Assembly: GCF_900167555.1 (NCBI RefSeq)
Contig: NZ_FUYF01000012.1
Span: forward strand, 1 to 64,000
Direction of reading: 5' to 3'
DNA from: Gemmiger formicilis
Lineage (GTDB): Bacteria; Bacillota; Clostridia; Oscillospirales; Ruminococcaceae
Length of the DNA stretch: 64,000 bases
Every line of letters starts with the position of its first letter. Within the stretch, counting starts at the first letter, position 1. The notes below the pieces were generated by a model. The model ran no database searches. It was not told the origin of the DNA and worked only from the letters and a program-made list of their open reading frames with translations. Both the position numbers and the translations under genes were made by a program. Below are positions 52,313 through 61,470 of the stretch, piece by piece.

Positions 52313-53071
52313 ATGGAAAAGATCAAATTTGTAATGACCGACACGGACACGCAGGTGTCCGCTGTGTGCCGCCGTGCGCTGGAAGCCAAAGGCATTGCCG
52401 TGACCGTCTGTGAGAAAAACGGCACCAAGGCCCTGGAAACCCTTCTGGCCGTTCATCCGCAGGCCGTTCTGCTGGATGCGTTCATGCCGGACCTGGACGC
52501 GATCACGGTCAAGCAGCGCTACGAGGCCCAGAACACCAGCAGCACCCACACGACGTTCTTCGTCACGGGGGCATTCCAGAGCGAGGAGATGGAGCAGGAA
52601 CTTCTTGACAGCGGGTTCTCGTTCTTCTTCGTCAAGCCGTTTGACGAGTCGGTCCTCGTCAGCCGTGTGCTGAAGGCGGCGGGCAACACGATGCGCCCGC
52701 AGGTCGTCTCGCAGGACAGCGATGAGCTGACCGTGACGGAAATTCTGCACCAGATCGGCGTACCCGCGCACATCAAGGGTTACCAGTTCCTGCGCGACGC
52801 CATTCTGCTGACGATCTCCGACCACGGGTACATCAACGCCGTGACCAAGCGGCTTTATCCCGAAATCGCCAAGCGCAACATGACCACGGCCAGCCGCGTC
52901 GAGCGCGCGATCCGCCACGCCATCGAGGTCGCCTGGGACCGCGGCGACGTGGACACGCTGAACAGCTACTTTGGCTATACGATCCACAACCTGCGCGGCA
53001 AGCCGACGAACAGTGAATTTATTGCCATGATAAGCGATAAAATTCGTCTGGACAAAAAGCGGCATGCGTAA
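52313..53071 (+). CDS. spo0A: Sporulation master regulator Spo0A
   Basis: A 252-residue response regulator from ATG 52313 (MEKIKFVMTDTDTQV). The receiver has Asp55 in LLDAFMPDLD and Lys in VKPFDES. The C-terminal sigma-like DNA-binding domain contains the family hallmarks HIKGYQFLRDAI, TASRVERAIRHAIEVAWDRGD and FGYTIHN...PTNSEFIAMISDKIRL. It directs entry into sporulation when phosphorylated. The receiver acidic pair is slightly unusual (MTDTDTQ instead of the common DD). The spoIVB neighbour confirms the identity. The organism thus has sporulation capacity or a remnant of it. Confidence 0.95.
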   Translation: MEKIKFVMTDTDTQVSAVCRRALEAKGIAVTVCEKNGTKALETLLAVHPQAVLLDAFMPDLDAITVKQRYEAQNTSSTHTTFFVTGAFQSEEMEQELLDSGFSFFFVKPFDESVLVSRVLKAAGNTMRPQVVSQDSDELTVTEILHQIGVPAHIKGYQFLRDAILLTISDHGYINAVTKRLYPEIAKRNMTTASRVERAIRHAIEVAWDRGDVDTLNSYFGYTIHNLRGKPTNSEFIAMISDKIRLDKKRHA

Positions 53072-53087
53072 ACTGCCAGCCGCCCGG

Positions 53088-53116
53088 TTGCCACACTCCC
53101 AACTTCGTGTTATAAT
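53088..53116 (+). promoter_or_regulatory. Promoter of the nucleotide-sugar dehydrogenase gene
   Basis: TTGCCA at 53088-53093 and TATAAT at 53111-53116 with a 17-base spacer. A GC-rich stem (GCACCG...CGGTGC, 53149-53179) follows in the leader. Confidence 0.75.
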
Positions 53117-53210
53117 ACATTTATTATAAGGCAATACCAAAACAAAAGCACCGCAGGATGCACACTGCGTCCGCCGGTGCCGCCAAAATAACACGGAGAA
53201 GGAATCGGCT

Positions 53211-54461
53211 ATGGACAAAATGCTTAAAATTGCGGTTGCGGGAACGGGCTATGTGGGACTTTCCATTGCAACGCTGCTGGCGCAGCACCACGAGGTCTGC
53301 GCGATTGACGTGATCCCGGCCAAGGTCGATCTCATCAACCGGCGCAAATCTCCGATCCGGGACGAATACATTGAAAAATACCTGGCCGAAAAGGAACTGA
53401 AACTGACCGCCACGCTTGACCCGGCACAGGCGTACAGCGGCGCTGACTTTGTCGTCATCGCCGCGCCTACAAACTACGACAGCCGCACCCAGCACTTTGA
53501 CACCTCGGCTGTCGAGGCGGTCATTCAGCTTGTCATGCAGTACAACCCCAACGCCGTCATGGTCATCAAGTCGACGATTCCCGTGGGCTACACGGTGTCG
53601 GTGCGCGAAAAATTCGGCAGCAGCAACATCATCTTCAGCCCCGAGTTCCTGCGCGAGTCTAAGGCGCTCTACGACAACCTTTACCCGAGCCGCATCATTG
53701 TCGGCACTGACCTGAACGACCCGCGCCTGGTGGAGGCCGCGCACACCTTTGCGGCACTGCTGCAGGAGGGAGCTATCAAGGAGAACATCGACACGCTGTT
53801 CATGGGCTTCACTGAGGCCGAGGCTGTCAAGCTGTTTGCCAACACCTATCTGGCGCTGCGCGTGGCGTACTTCAATGAGCTGGACACCTACGCCGAGAGC
53901 AAGGGTCTGAATACCCAGCAGATCATCGACGGTGTCTGCCTTGACCCGCGTATCGGCAGCCACTACAATAATCCCAGCTTCGGCTACGGCGGCTACTGCC
54001 TGCCCAAGGATACCAAGCAGCTGCTGGCCAACTATGCCGATGTGCCCGAAAAGCTGATCGAGGCCATTGTTGACAGCAACCGCACCCGCAAGGACTTTAT
54101 CGCGGATCGTGTGCTGAAGCTGGCCGGGTACTACGGCTACGCCGACGAGAATGAGTATGATGCCGGCAGGGAAAAGCCCGTGACCATCGGCGTCTACCGC
54201 CTGACGATGAAGAGCAACAGCGATAACTTCCGCCAGAGCTCGATTCAGGGTGTCATGAAGCGCATCAAGGCCAAGGGGGCGACGGTCATCATCTATGAGC
54301 CGACGCTGAAGGATGGCGAGACCTTCTTTGGCAGTGTTGTCGTCAACGACTTGGACAGGTTCAAGGCACAGTCGCAGGCCATTCTGGCAAACCGCTATGA
54401 CAAATGCCTGGACGACGTAAAGGAAAAGGTCTACACGCGCGACATCTTCCGCCGCGATTGA
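53211..54461 (+). CDS. UDP-glucose/GDP-mannose dehydrogenase family protein
   Basis: A 416-residue NAD-dependent nucleotide-sugar dehydrogenase. The N-terminal Rossmann motif is [11 protein letters not shown] (about residues 5-15), [10 protein letters not shown] about 120-129, and the catalytic cysteine is Cys263 in [15 protein letters not shown]. It probably oxidises UDP-glucose or a similar sugar to the uronate for capsule or exopolysaccharide. No glycan synthesis genes flank it, so the product remains open. ATG 53211 follows GGAGAAGG. Confidence 0.88.
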   Translation: MDKMLKIAVAGTGYVGLSIATLLAQHHEVCAIDVIPAKVDLINRRKSPIRDEYIEKYLAEKELKLTATLDPAQAYSGADFVVIAAPTNYDSRTQHFDTSAVEAVIQLVMQYNPNAVMVIKSTIPVGYTVSVREKFGSSNIIFSPEFLRESKALYDNLYPSRIIVGTDLNDPRLVEAAHTFAALLQEGAIKENIDTLFMGFTEAEAVKLFANTYLALRVAYFNELDTYAESKGLNTQQIIDGVCLDPRIGSHYNNPSFGYGGYCLPKDTKQLLANYADVPEKLIEAIVDSNRTRKDFIADRVLKLAGYYGYADENEYDAGREKPVTIGVYRLTMKSNSDNFRQSSIQGVMKRIKAKGATVIIYEPTLKDGETFFGSVVVNDLDRFKAQSQAILANRYDKCLDDVKEKVYTRDIFRRD

Positions 54462-54580
54462 CCGCGTTTGCCATGCTGTTTATGCAGCTGCGCCGCGCCC
54501 CGATGACCCGGGGCACGGCAGCAGCTGCTTTATTTTTTTGAAATTCAGGCAAAATCCGGCAGAAAATTGTAAAAACGCGC

Positions 54581-54609
54581 TTGACAGATGTCCCTCCTTC
54601 GTGTATAAT
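54581..54609 (+). promoter_or_regulatory. tRNA operon promoter
   Basis: TTGACA at 54581-54586 and TATAAT at 54604-54609, 17-base spacer, just ahead of tRNA-Phe. Consensus-level strength. Confidence 0.9.
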
Positions 54610-54623
54610 CATACCTGTTGTTT

Positions 54624-54699
54624 GCCTCTGTAGCTCAGTCGGTAGAGCAGGGGACTGAAAATCCCCGTGTCATTGGTTCGATTCCGATCGGAGGCACCA
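54624..54699 (+). tRNA. tRNA-Phe (anticodon GAA)
   Basis: 76 bases with encoded CCA. GCCTCTG pairs with CGGAGGC; the anticodon arm GGGGA-CTGAAAA-TCCCC gives GAA; GGTTCGATTCC T loop present. Confidence 0.95.
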
Positions 54700-54705
54700 T
54701 TTTAT

Positions 54706-54781
54706 GCGGCCGTAGCTCATCTGGTAGAGCGCCACCTTGCCAAGGTGGAGGTAGCGAGTTCGAGCCTCGTCGGCCGCTCCA
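54706..54781 (+). tRNA. tRNA-Gly (anticodon GCC)
   Basis: 76 bases with encoded CCA, six bases after tRNA-Phe. GCGGCCG pairs with CGGCCGC; the anticodon arm CACCT-TGCCAAG-GTGG is read as GCC; T loop AGTTCGAGCCT. Confidence 0.95.
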
Positions 54782-54787
54782 CTTTTG

Positions 54788-54811
54788 ACCACCCTTCGGG
54801 GTGGTTTTTTT
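54788..54811 (+). terminator. Terminator of the tRNA operon
   Basis: CCACCC/GGGTGG hairpin with TTCG loop followed by seven T residues. Confidence 0.9.
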
Positions 54812-54856
54812 GTGCCGAAATCTCACCAAAATAGTGCATACCTCGACTTTTGCCCA

Positions 54857-54886
54857 TTGACAGCGGCACTTTTATAACAGTATACT
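54857..54886 (+). promoter_or_regulatory. Promoter of the ECF transporter operon
   Basis: TTGACA at 54857-54862 and TATACT at 54881-54886 with an 18-base spacer, 66 bases before the S-component start. A second -10-like TATAGT lies at 54926-54931. Confidence 0.7.
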
Positions 54887-54951
54887 TAAACTGTTCTTTT
54901 GCGAAAGCGGAAGAACGATTTGCGGTATAGTAATAAAAGGAGTGCGGAATC

Positions 54952-55500
54952 ATGAAAAACTCGAACAGTAAAACCTTCGTTGCCGTCGGCATCGGCGCAG
55001 CCCTGTTCTTTGTTCTGGGGCGCTTTGTCGCTATCCCCAGCCCGGTGCCCAACACCAACATCAGCCTGCAGTACGCGGTGCTCGGTCTGCTGGCCGCCAT
55101 GTACGGCCCTGTGGCCGGCGCCCTGATCGGCTTCATCGGCCATGCCCTCATCGACCTGTCCTGGGGCGGCATCCCGTGGTGGAGCTGGGTCATCGCCTCC
55201 GCCTTCACCGGCGTGGTCGTCGGCCTGTTTGCCAAGAAGCTGAATGTGCAGGAGGGCGACTTCAACAAGCGTAAGGTTGCCACCTTCGCCATTGCCAATG
55301 TCGCGGCCCATGCCATTGCCTGGATCGTCGTTGCGCCTGTGCTGGACATCCTGATCTACGCCGAGCCCGCCAAAAAGGTCTTTGCACAGGGCGCGTTTGC
55401 CGCTGTGTCCAACATCATCACGGCTGTCGTCGTCGGCGGCCTGCTGATTCTGGCCTACACCAAGACCATCGCCAAGAAGGGTTCTCTGGACAAAGAGTGA
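54952..55500 (+). CDS. ECF transporter S component (UPF0397 type)
   Basis: A 182-residue membrane protein, substrate-capturing subunit of an energy-coupling factor transporter. Five or six helices; the N-terminal TFVAVGIGAALFFVLGRF and the loop SPVPNTNISLQYAVLGLLAAMYGP, then PWWSWVIAS, are those of the UPF0397 family. Members are annotated as probable riboflavin transporters in some databases, which I cannot confirm here. No FMN riboswitch is visible upstream. The ATPase gene follows in the same direction 83 bases later. Confidence 0.85.
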   Translation: MKNSNSKTFVAVGIGAALFFVLGRFVAIPSPVPNTNISLQYAVLGLLAAMYGPVAGALIGFIGHALIDLSWGGIPWWSWVIASAFTGVVVGLFAKKLNVQEGDFNKRKVATFAIANVAAHAIAWIVVAPVLDILIYAEPAKKVFAQGAFAAVSNIITAVVVGGLLILAYTKTIAKKGSLDKE

Positions 55501-55583
55501 TCCGCTGTTAAACCCGTATGCCTTCCCACAAACGCGGGAAGGCATTTTGCTGTTCCACCACAATTTCCCCTGCGAGGTGCCGT

Positions 55584-57308
55584 ATGGCTGAAACGAGAAC
55601 CCCGATCATATCCTTCAAAAATTTTTCCTTCCAATATCGCGCCCAGAAGCAGCCCACGCTGCATGACATCAATCTGGACATCTACCCCGGGGAGCGCGTG
55701 CTGATCGCCGGGCCGTCCGGCAGCGGCAAGTCCACGCTGGCGGCCTGCATCAACGGCCTGAACCCGTTCTCCTACCCCGGCGAGTGCACGGGCACGCTGA
55801 CTGTGGACGGCGTGGACGCGCCCCACAGCAGTATTTTTGAGCTGGCGGGCCACGTCGGCACGGTGCTGCAGGACCCGGACGGCCAGTTCATCGGCTTGAC
55901 GGTGGGGGAGGACATCGCCTTTGCGCTGGAAAACAGCTGCACCCCGCAGGACGAAATGCACGAGATCACCCGCCGCGCCGCCGAGTTGGTCGGAATCGAG
56001 AACCACCTCGACTACGCTCCGCACGAGCTTTCCGGCGGCCAGAAGCAGCGTGTCAGCCTCGCGGGCGTCATGGTCGACGAGGTGAAGATTTTACTGTTCG
56101 ATGAGCCGCTGGCAAACCTTGACCCGGCCACGGGCAAGCAGGCCATTGAGCTGATCGACACGATCCAGCAAAAGACCGACACGACGGTCCTCATCATTGA
56201 GCACCGCCTTGAGGACGTGCTCTGGCGCAGCGTGGATCGCATTGTGCTGGTCAACGAGGGCCGCATCCTGGCCGACCTGCGCCCCGACGAGCTGCTGTCC
56301 GGCGCACTGCTGGCAGAAAACGGCATCCGTGAGCCGCTTTACGTCACGGCCATGCGGTATGCGGGCATTGACATCACGCCCGCCAAGCACCCCGCCCACG
56401 TTGACTCTGTCGTGCTGGATGATGCCGATACCGAGAAGCTGCGCGCCTGGTTCCGCGCCGAGCCGCTGCCCGCGACCAAGCCTGCCCCGACCCCGCTACT
56501 GGAGGTCAAGGGTCTGTCCTTCGGCTACAGCAAGGACCAGCACACCCTGTCTGACGTGAGCTTCACGATTGGAAAAGGGGAGATGGTCAGCATCGTGGGC
56601 CGCAACGGCGCGGGCAAGTCAACGCTCTCCAAGCTGATCTGCGGCTTTGAGACGCCCGACAGCGGTGAAATTTTCTTTGACGGAAAAGACCTGAAAGATG
56701 AAAACATCCGCCGCCGCGCCAGGCATATCGGCTATGTCATGCAGAACCCGAACCAGATGATCTCCAAGACGATGATCTTTGACGAGGTCGCGCTGGGCCT
56801 GCAGGGCAGCGGCCTGACCGATGCTGAGATTCGCGCCAGGGTCGAGGACACGCTGAAGGTCTGCGGTTTGTACCCATTCCGCAACTGGCCCATCTCGGCG
56901 CTGAGCTTCGGCCAGAAAAAGCGCGTGACCATCGCCAGCGTGCTGGTGCAGGACCCCGAGCTTATCATTCTGGACGAGCCGACGGCGGGCCAGGATTTCC
57001 GACATTACACCGACATTATGGAGTTCCTGCGCGGGCTGAACGCCAAGGGTGTGACCGTGGTCATGATCACCCACGACATGCACCTGATGCTGGAATACAC
57101 GCCGCGGGCGCTGGCCTTTTGCGACGGGCGGCTCATTGCGGACCGCAGCGCGGCGGCCATCCTCTGTGACCCGGCGCTGATCGAGCAGGCGGCCTTGAAG
57201 GAGACGAGCCTTTACACGCTGGCCAACCGCTGCGGCATCACGCCCGCCGAGAAATTTGTGGAGCGCTTTATCGCGGCAGACAGGGAGGTGCGCGCCGATG
57301 GCTGCTAA
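55584..57308 (+). CDS. ECF transporter double ATPase
   Basis: A 574-residue fusion of two ABC ATPase domains, from ATG 55584 (MAETRTPIISFKNF); the upstream frame is not supported. Domain 1: Walker A GPSGSGKST (about residues 45-53), signature LSGGQKQRVSLAG (about 149-161), DEPLANLDP. Domain 2: GRNGAGKST (about 338-346), LSFGQKKRVTIAS (about 439-451), DEPTAGQD. This is the EcfA1-A2 pair as one chain, as usual next to UPF0397 proteins. It overlaps the T-component gene by 11 bases. Confidence 0.92.
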   Translation: MAETRTPIISFKNFSFQYRAQKQPTLHDINLDIYPGERVLIAGPSGSGKSTLAACINGLNPFSYPGECTGTLTVDGVDAPHSSIFELAGHVGTVLQDPDGQFIGLTVGEDIAFALENSCTPQDEMHEITRRAAELVGIENHLDYAPHELSGGQKQRVSLAGVMVDEVKILLFDEPLANLDPATGKQAIELIDTIQQKTDTTVLIIEHRLEDVLWRSVDRIVLVNEGRILADLRPDELLSGALLAENGIREPLYVTAMRYAGIDITPAKHPAHVDSVVLDDADTEKLRAWFRAEPLPATKPAPTPLLEVKGLSFGYSKDQHTLSDVSFTIGKGEMVSIVGRNGAGKSTLSKLICGFETPDSGEIFFDGKDLKDENIRRRARHIGYVMQNPNQMISKTMIFDEVALGLQGSGLTDAEIRARVEDTLKVCGLYPFRNWPISALSFGQKKRVTIASVLVQDPELIILDEPTAGQDFRHYTDIMEFLRGLNAKGVTVVMITHDMHLMLEYTPRALAFCDGRLIADRSAAAILCDPALIEQAALKETSLYTLANRCGITPAEKFVERFIAADREVRADGC

Positions 57309-58128
57309 TACCGTTTTGAACTATATACCGCGCAAAAGCGTGGTACACGACCTGACCGGCACGACAAAGCTGGCGTTCTTTCTGCTGTTTACCTTCGCCA
57401 GCATGATCACCTACAACACCTGGGTGCTGCTGGGGCTGATGGCCGTCAGCCTTGCGGTGTTCAGGCTCAGCCACATCAAGCTGCGCGAGGTTCGTTTCAT
57501 GCTGGTCTTTATGCTGGTGTTCCTCGCGCTGAACGACCTGTTCATCTTCCTGTTCGACCCGAACCAGGGCACGGCGCTCTACGGCACCCGCACGGTGCTT
57601 TGCCACTTGCTCTGGCGGTACGACCTGACCGCCGAGCAGCTGTTCTATATGTTCAACATCTCGCTGAAATATTTTGTCGCGCTGCCGGTGGCCATTCTGT
57701 TCATCTCGGCCACGAACCCCAGTGAGTTCGCCGCCAGTCTGAACAGCATCGGCATCTCATACAAGGTCGGCTATTCCGTCGCCATTGCGCTGCGGTACAT
57801 TCCGGATATTCAGCGCGATTACCACAGCATCAGCCAGGCACAGCAGGCCCGCGGCGTCGAGCTGGGCCGCAGCGAGCCGTTCTTCAAGCGCCTGAAGAAC
57901 TCGGTCAGCATCCTGCTGCCGCTGATTCTGACGAGCTTGAACCGCATCGACACGATCTCCAACGCCATGGAGCTGCGCGGCTTCGGCAAGCATGACAAGC
58001 GCACCTGGTACACACGCCGCCCCTTTGCCCGCCGCGATTTTATCGCGCTGGCAGTCGGCGTCGTGCTGCTGCTCATCAGCCTGACCGTGACGATCAGGTT
58101 TGGGCGGTTTTATAATCCGTTTGTGTAA
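57298..58128 (+). CDS. ECF transporter T component (EcfT)
   Basis: A 276-residue integral membrane protein from ATG 57298. The conserved ARG motifs are QARGVELGRS (about 182-191) and ELRGFGKHDKRTWY (about 224-237), typical of EcfT coupling helices. Helices lie at about 25-70, 105-130 and near 245-265. It couples the ATPases to the S component encoded upstream. Last gene of the operon; a terminator follows. Confidence 0.9.
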   Translation: MAANTVLNYIPRKSVVHDLTGTTKLAFFLLFTFASMITYNTWVLLGLMAVSLAVFRLSHIKLREVRFMLVFMLVFLALNDLFIFLFDPNQGTALYGTRTVLCHLLWRYDLTAEQLFYMFNISLKYFVALPVAILFISATNPSEFAASLNSIGISYKVGYSVAIALRYIPDIQRDYHSISQAQQARGVELGRSEPFFKRLKNSVSILLPLILTSLNRIDTISNAMELRGFGKHDKRTWYTRRPFARRDFIALAVGVVLLLISLTVTIRFGRFYNPFV

Positions 58129-58138
58129 AAAACGAAAA

Positions 58139-58180
58139 TTGCGCCCCTGCAGAAAACAGATTCCGCAGGGGCGCATTTTT
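58139..58180 (+). terminator. Terminator of the ECF operon
   Basis: TGCGCCCCTGC and GCAGGGGCGCA with a 14-base loop, followed by TTTTT. Confidence 0.85.
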
Positions 58181-58194
58181 ATATCATATAGAGC

Positions 58195-58220
58195 GGTAGG
58201 GGCCGGGCATGCCCGGCCCT
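58195..58220. repeat. REP-like palindrome 1
   Basis: GGGCCGGGCATGCCCGGCCC at 58200-58219 is a perfect 20-base palindrome, preceded by GGTAGG. The same core is at 61479-61498, and related ones at 59225-59254 and 59289-59319. Confidence 0.75.
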
Positions 58221-58279
58221 CACCATTCCTATAGCCGCCCGTGTACGGGATACATAGCCGCGCAAAACAAAAATCCTTA

Positions 58280-58308
58280 TTGCTTTTGCAGAAAAATTCT
58301 TCTATACT
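58280..58308 (+). promoter_or_regulatory. Promoter of the GIY-YIG gene
   Basis: TTGCTT at 58280-58285 and TATACT at 58303-58308, 17-base spacer. Confidence 0.65.
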
Positions 58309-58339
58309 AGAATCAAATGACAGATAGGAGAGAACTGCT

Positions 58340-59212
58340 ATGCCGCGAGGAAAAAGCCTGAACCTGTACTTGATGGATGGGAGCGTCAACGGCCGCGTAA
58401 AATGCACGCTGGCAAACTGGACAGGCCTTGCCTTTAAAATTCCCCGCACGGCGCTGGACCTGTGCAGGGACCGGAAGGAACTGAAGCAGACAGGTGTGTA
58501 CTTCCTTTTCGGCAAAGATGAGGAGCATGATCAATCCGTTGTCTATGTTGGGCAGGCCAGCGTCCGAAAAAATGGGGAAGGCATTCTCAAACGCTTGCAG
58601 GAGCACAACGGCAGCCCGGAAAAGGACTACTGGACAGAGGCTATTGCCATCACCACCTCTAACGATTCCCTTGGCCCCACGGAAATCAGCTACCTTGAGC
58701 ACCGCTTCTATCAGTTGGCCGTGGAAGCAAAGCGCTATGCTGTAAAGAATGGCGTTGACCCTGCGCAGGGGAACCCTTCCGAGGAAAAGCAGAGTGAGCT
58801 GGAGGACTTCATTGACTACGCCAAAATTGTAGTAGGTATTTTGGGGCATAAGGTATTTGTGCCGCTGGTGGAGCCGACAAGCACGGATACAGTGGGGACG
58901 GAAGGGCCGGTACTGCTCTGTGTGAAAAACGGCGTTCAGGCAACAGCCATTCGCACAAGTGACGGCTTTGTGGTGAAGAGGGGGAGCGTGCTCTCGATGA
59001 AGCCAACCAAAAGCTGTCCGGAATTTGTCTTAAAGAAGCGCGAGCAATATAAAAATGCGATTGATGAAAACGGCGTTTTGCAGGAGGATGTGCTGTTCAA
59101 TACACCCTCCGGTGCGTCCAGCTTTGTGTGCGCAGCCAGCACAAGCGGCTATGTGGAATGGAAAACACAGGATGGCAAAACGCTGAAGCAGCTGGAAAAG
59201 TCGGATACATAA
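58340..59212 (+). CDS. GIY-YIG nuclease-like protein with DUF4357
   Basis: A 290-residue protein. The GIY-YIG core is present as TGVYFLFGK (about residues 51-59) and VVYVGQASV (about 67-75), with a conserved Glu in SYLEHRFYQLA (about 117-127). The C-terminal DUF4357 domain (about 180-285) has the ATAIRTSDGFVVKRGS stretch. Such proteins are thought to be DNA-acting; restriction- or recombination-linked roles are proposed but not shown. Stands alone between REP-like repeats on a chromosomal segment. Confidence 0.85.
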   Translation: MPRGKSLNLYLMDGSVNGRVKCTLANWTGLAFKIPRTALDLCRDRKELKQTGVYFLFGKDEEHDQSVVYVGQASVRKNGEGILKRLQEHNGSPEKDYWTEAIAITTSNDSLGPTEISYLEHRFYQLAVEAKRYAVKNGVDPAQGNPSEEKQSELEDFIDYAKIVVGILGHKVFVPLVEPTSTDTVGTEGPVLLCVKNGVQATAIRTSDGFVVKRGSVLSMKPTKSCPEFVLKKREQYKNAIDENGVLQEDVLFNTPSGASSFVCAASTSGYVEWKTQDGKTLKQLEKSDT

Positions 59213-59224
59213 AGATATTTCCGC

Positions 59225-59319
59225 GTAGGGGAGAGGCATGAATGCCTCCCCCTACAAAACTTCCAACAAGCACCAGCCAGCCGGAAGCCGGTAGGCCGGG
59301 CATGCCCGCCCCTGCTACC
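59225..59319. repeat. REP-like palindromes 2 and 3
   Basis: GTAGGGG..AGGCAT/ATGCCT..CCCCTAC (59225-59254), then GGTAGGCCGGGCATGCCC with GCCCCTGCTACC (59289-59319). Both have inverted GTAGG/CCTAC-type ends and a GGCATGCC-like centre, related to copies 1 and 4. Confidence 0.65.
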
Positions 59320-59324
59320 CCATC

Positions 59325-59370
59325 AAAAAACAGCCGCCCGCTCAGGCATCGTACCTGGGCGGGCGGCTGT
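59325..59370 (-). terminator. htpG terminator
   Basis: AGCCGCCCGC..AGG and CCTGGGCGGGCGGCT form a long GC stem; on the minus strand it is followed by TTTTTT (59325-59330). It lies just beyond the htpG stop. Confidence 0.85.
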
Positions 59371-59380
59371 TATTCTGATT

Positions 59381-61282
59381 TTACTGCATCAGCCCACACA
59401 CCAGCTGTGCATAGGCAACGGGGTCCTCAATGGGCAGACCGGCGATCAGCAGGGCTTGGTCATAGAGCAACTCGGCGTACTTGGCGACCTTGTCGGTGTC
59501 GCCCGCGGCGTGGGCAGCCTTCAGGGCGGCAAAGACCGTGTGGTTCGGGTTCAGCTCCAGCACCTTCGTGCTCTCGACGCCCTCTGCGTTGGGCATGCGG
59601 CGCAGTACCTTCTCCATCTCCATCGAGATACCGCCCTCGGCAGACAGGGTGACGGGGTGCTCCTGCAGGGTCGGATTGACCTTGACCTCTTTGACCTTGC
59701 CGTTCAGGTCCTTCTTGATTTCCTCAAACAGGTCCTTGTTCTCGGTCTCGGCAGCCTCGGCGGCCTTCTTCTCGTCCTCGGTCTCCAGACCCAGGTCACC
59801 GGAGTTGATGTTCTTAAACTCCTTCTCCTTGTAGTCGCGCATCATCTGCAGGCAGAACTCATCCACATCCTCGGTGCAGAGCAGCAGGTCGTAGCCCTTG
59901 CTCAACACCAGCTGGGCGTTGGGCAGCTTGCCCAGACGGTCCGTGTCGTCACCGGCGGCAAAGTAGATGCACTTCTGACCCTCGGGCATCTTCTCGACGT
60001 ACTCGTCCAGCGTGACGAGCTTTTTCTCCTTGGCGGAGTAGAACATCAGCAGGTCGCCCAGCAGATCCTTGTGCATGCCGTAGTCGCCGTAGATGCCGAA
60101 CTTGATCTGGCGGCCAAAGTTCTTCCAGAAGGTCTCATACTTCTCGCGGTCATTGATGAGCATCGCGTGCAGTTCGTTCTTGATCTTCTTTTCCAGAGAA
60201 TTGCGCATCAGCTTGAGCTGGTTGTCCTTCTGCAGCGTCTCACGGCTGATGTTCAGACTCAGATCCTCGCTGTCCACAACACCCTTCACAAAGCTGAAAT
60301 AATCCGGCAGCAGGTCGGCACACTTCTCCATGATCATAACGCCGGAGGCATACAGCGCCAGACCCTTCTCGTACTCCTTGGTGTAGTAGTCGTACGGGGT
60401 CGAGCCGGGGATGAACAGCAGCGCGGTGTAGGTCGCCGTACCCTCGGTGCGGCTGGTGATGACGCGCAGCGGGTCGGTGTAGTCCATAAACTTGTTCTTG
60501 TAGAACTCGTTGTAGTCCTCGTCCTTGACCTCGTTCTTCGGGCGCTTCCAGATGGGCACCATGCTGTTCAGCGTTTCCAGCTCGGTGTAGGTCTCGTACT
60601 CGGGCTTGTAGTCGTCGCCCGCGTCCTCCGGCTTCGGCTTCTGGCGGGATTTCTCACGGTACATCGTGATGGGGAAGCGGATGTAGTCGCTGTACTTCTT
60701 AACGAGGTTTGCAAGCTCGTAATCCTCAAGGTACTCGCTGTACTTGTCGGTATCGGTGTCGTCCTTCAGCACCAGAATGATCTCGGTGCCGACGTCCTCC
60801 TTGTCAGCCTCGGTCAGGGTGTAGCCCTCGACGCCGGTGGACTCCCACTTCCAGGCCGTGTCAGCGCCCTGTGCGCGGGAGATGACGGTGACCTTTTTGG
60901 CCACCATGAACGCGGAATAGAAGCCGACGCCGAACTGACCGATGATGTCGATGTTATCGCTCTGGTTCTCGGTCTTGAAGTCAAGGGAGCCGGACCTGGC
61001 AATCGTGCCGAGGTTCTTCTCCAGCTCCTCCTTCGTCATGCCGATGCCGTTATCGGTGATGGTCAGCGTGCGGCTGTCCTTGTCGGGCTGGATGTGGATT
61101 TTCAGGTCATCCTTCGTGATGCCGATGGACGTGTCGGTCAGGCTCTTGAAGTAGCGCTTGTCGCAGGCGTCCGATGCGTTGGAGATCAGCTCACGCAGGA
61201 AGATCTCTCGGTTTGTATAGATAGAATTGATCATCAGGTCAAGCAGCTTTTTGCTCTCGGCCTTAAACTGATGCATAGCCAT
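59381..61282 (-). CDS. htpG: HtpG chaperone (bacterial Hsp90)
   Basis: A 633-residue Hsp90 from the ATG at 61282 (MAMHQFKAESKKLLDLM), preceded by GTGAGGT; eight upstream in-frame codons are rejected. The N-terminal ATP-binding domain has the catalytic Glu in FLRELISNASDACDK, DNGIGMTKEEL and IGQFGVGFYSAFMV. The middle domain and C-terminal dimerisation domain complete it. ATP-dependent folding of client proteins in the cytoplasm, induced by heat. Two CIRCE-like operators overlap its promoter. Confidence 0.95.
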   Translation of the reverse strand: MAMHQFKAESKKLLDLMINSIYTNREIFLRELISNASDACDKRYFKSLTDTSIGITKDDLKIHIQPDKDSRTLTITDNGIGMTKEELEKNLGTIARSGSLDFKTENQSDNIDIIGQFGVGFYSAFMVAKKVTVISRAQGADTAWKWESTGVEGYTLTEADKEDVGTEIILVLKDDTDTDKYSEYLEDYELANLVKKYSDYIRFPITMYREKSRQKPKPEDAGDDYKPEYETYTELETLNSMVPIWKRPKNEVKDEDYNEFYKNKFMDYTDPLRVITSRTEGTATYTALLFIPGSTPYDYYTKEYEKGLALYASGVMIMEKCADLLPDYFSFVKGVVDSEDLSLNISRETLQKDNQLKLMRNSLEKKIKNELHAMLINDREKYETFWKNFGRQIKFGIYGDYGMHKDLLGDLLMFYSAKEKKLVTLDEYVEKMPEGQKCIYFAAGDDTDRLGKLPNAQLVLSKGYDLLLCTEDVDEFCLQMMRDYKEKEFKNINSGDLGLETEDEKKAAEAAETENKDLFEEIKKDLNGKVKEVKVNPTLQEHPVTLSAEGGISMEMEKVLRRMPNAEGVESTKVLELNPNHTVFAALKAAHAAGDTDKVAKYAELLYDQALLIAGLPIEDPVAYAQLVCGLMQ

Positions 61283-61312
61283 GGTAGAAAACCTCACTTT
61301 ATACAAATGAAA

Positions 61313-61373
61313 TTAGCACTCGTTTATTTCAACTGCTAAAGCTAGTTTAGCACTCTTTTTAATAAAGTGCAAC
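61313..61373 (-). promoter_or_regulatory. htpG promoter with two CIRCE-like operators
   Basis: On the minus strand TTGCAC (complement of 61367-61372), a 17-base spacer and TAAACT (complement of 61344-61349) form the promoter. TTAGCACTC-N9-AACTGCTAA at 61313-61339 matches the HrcA operator TTAGCACTC-N9-GAGTGCTAA at 16 of 18 positions. A second, weaker one (TTAGCACTC-N9-AAGTGCAAC) at 61347-61373 overlaps the promoter. HrcA repression is implied. Confidence 0.8.
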
Positions 61374-61470
61374 CCTTGCACAGCATTTTAACAAAAAATT
61401 TAAATTCAGGGCTTTTCAAACGTGGGAATTTGCGGTATGCTAACAATGTATAAGGTATTCTGTTAAACAG

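Noticed and set aside
54952-55500. Possible riboswitch ahead of the ECF S-component gene
   Set aside because: I could not find FMN, TPP or cobalamin riboswitch core motifs in the 170 bases upstream.
59456-61339. 627-codon plus-strand open frame
   Set aside because: Antisense shadow of htpG, low-complexity Leu/Val-rich product, no ribosome binding site.
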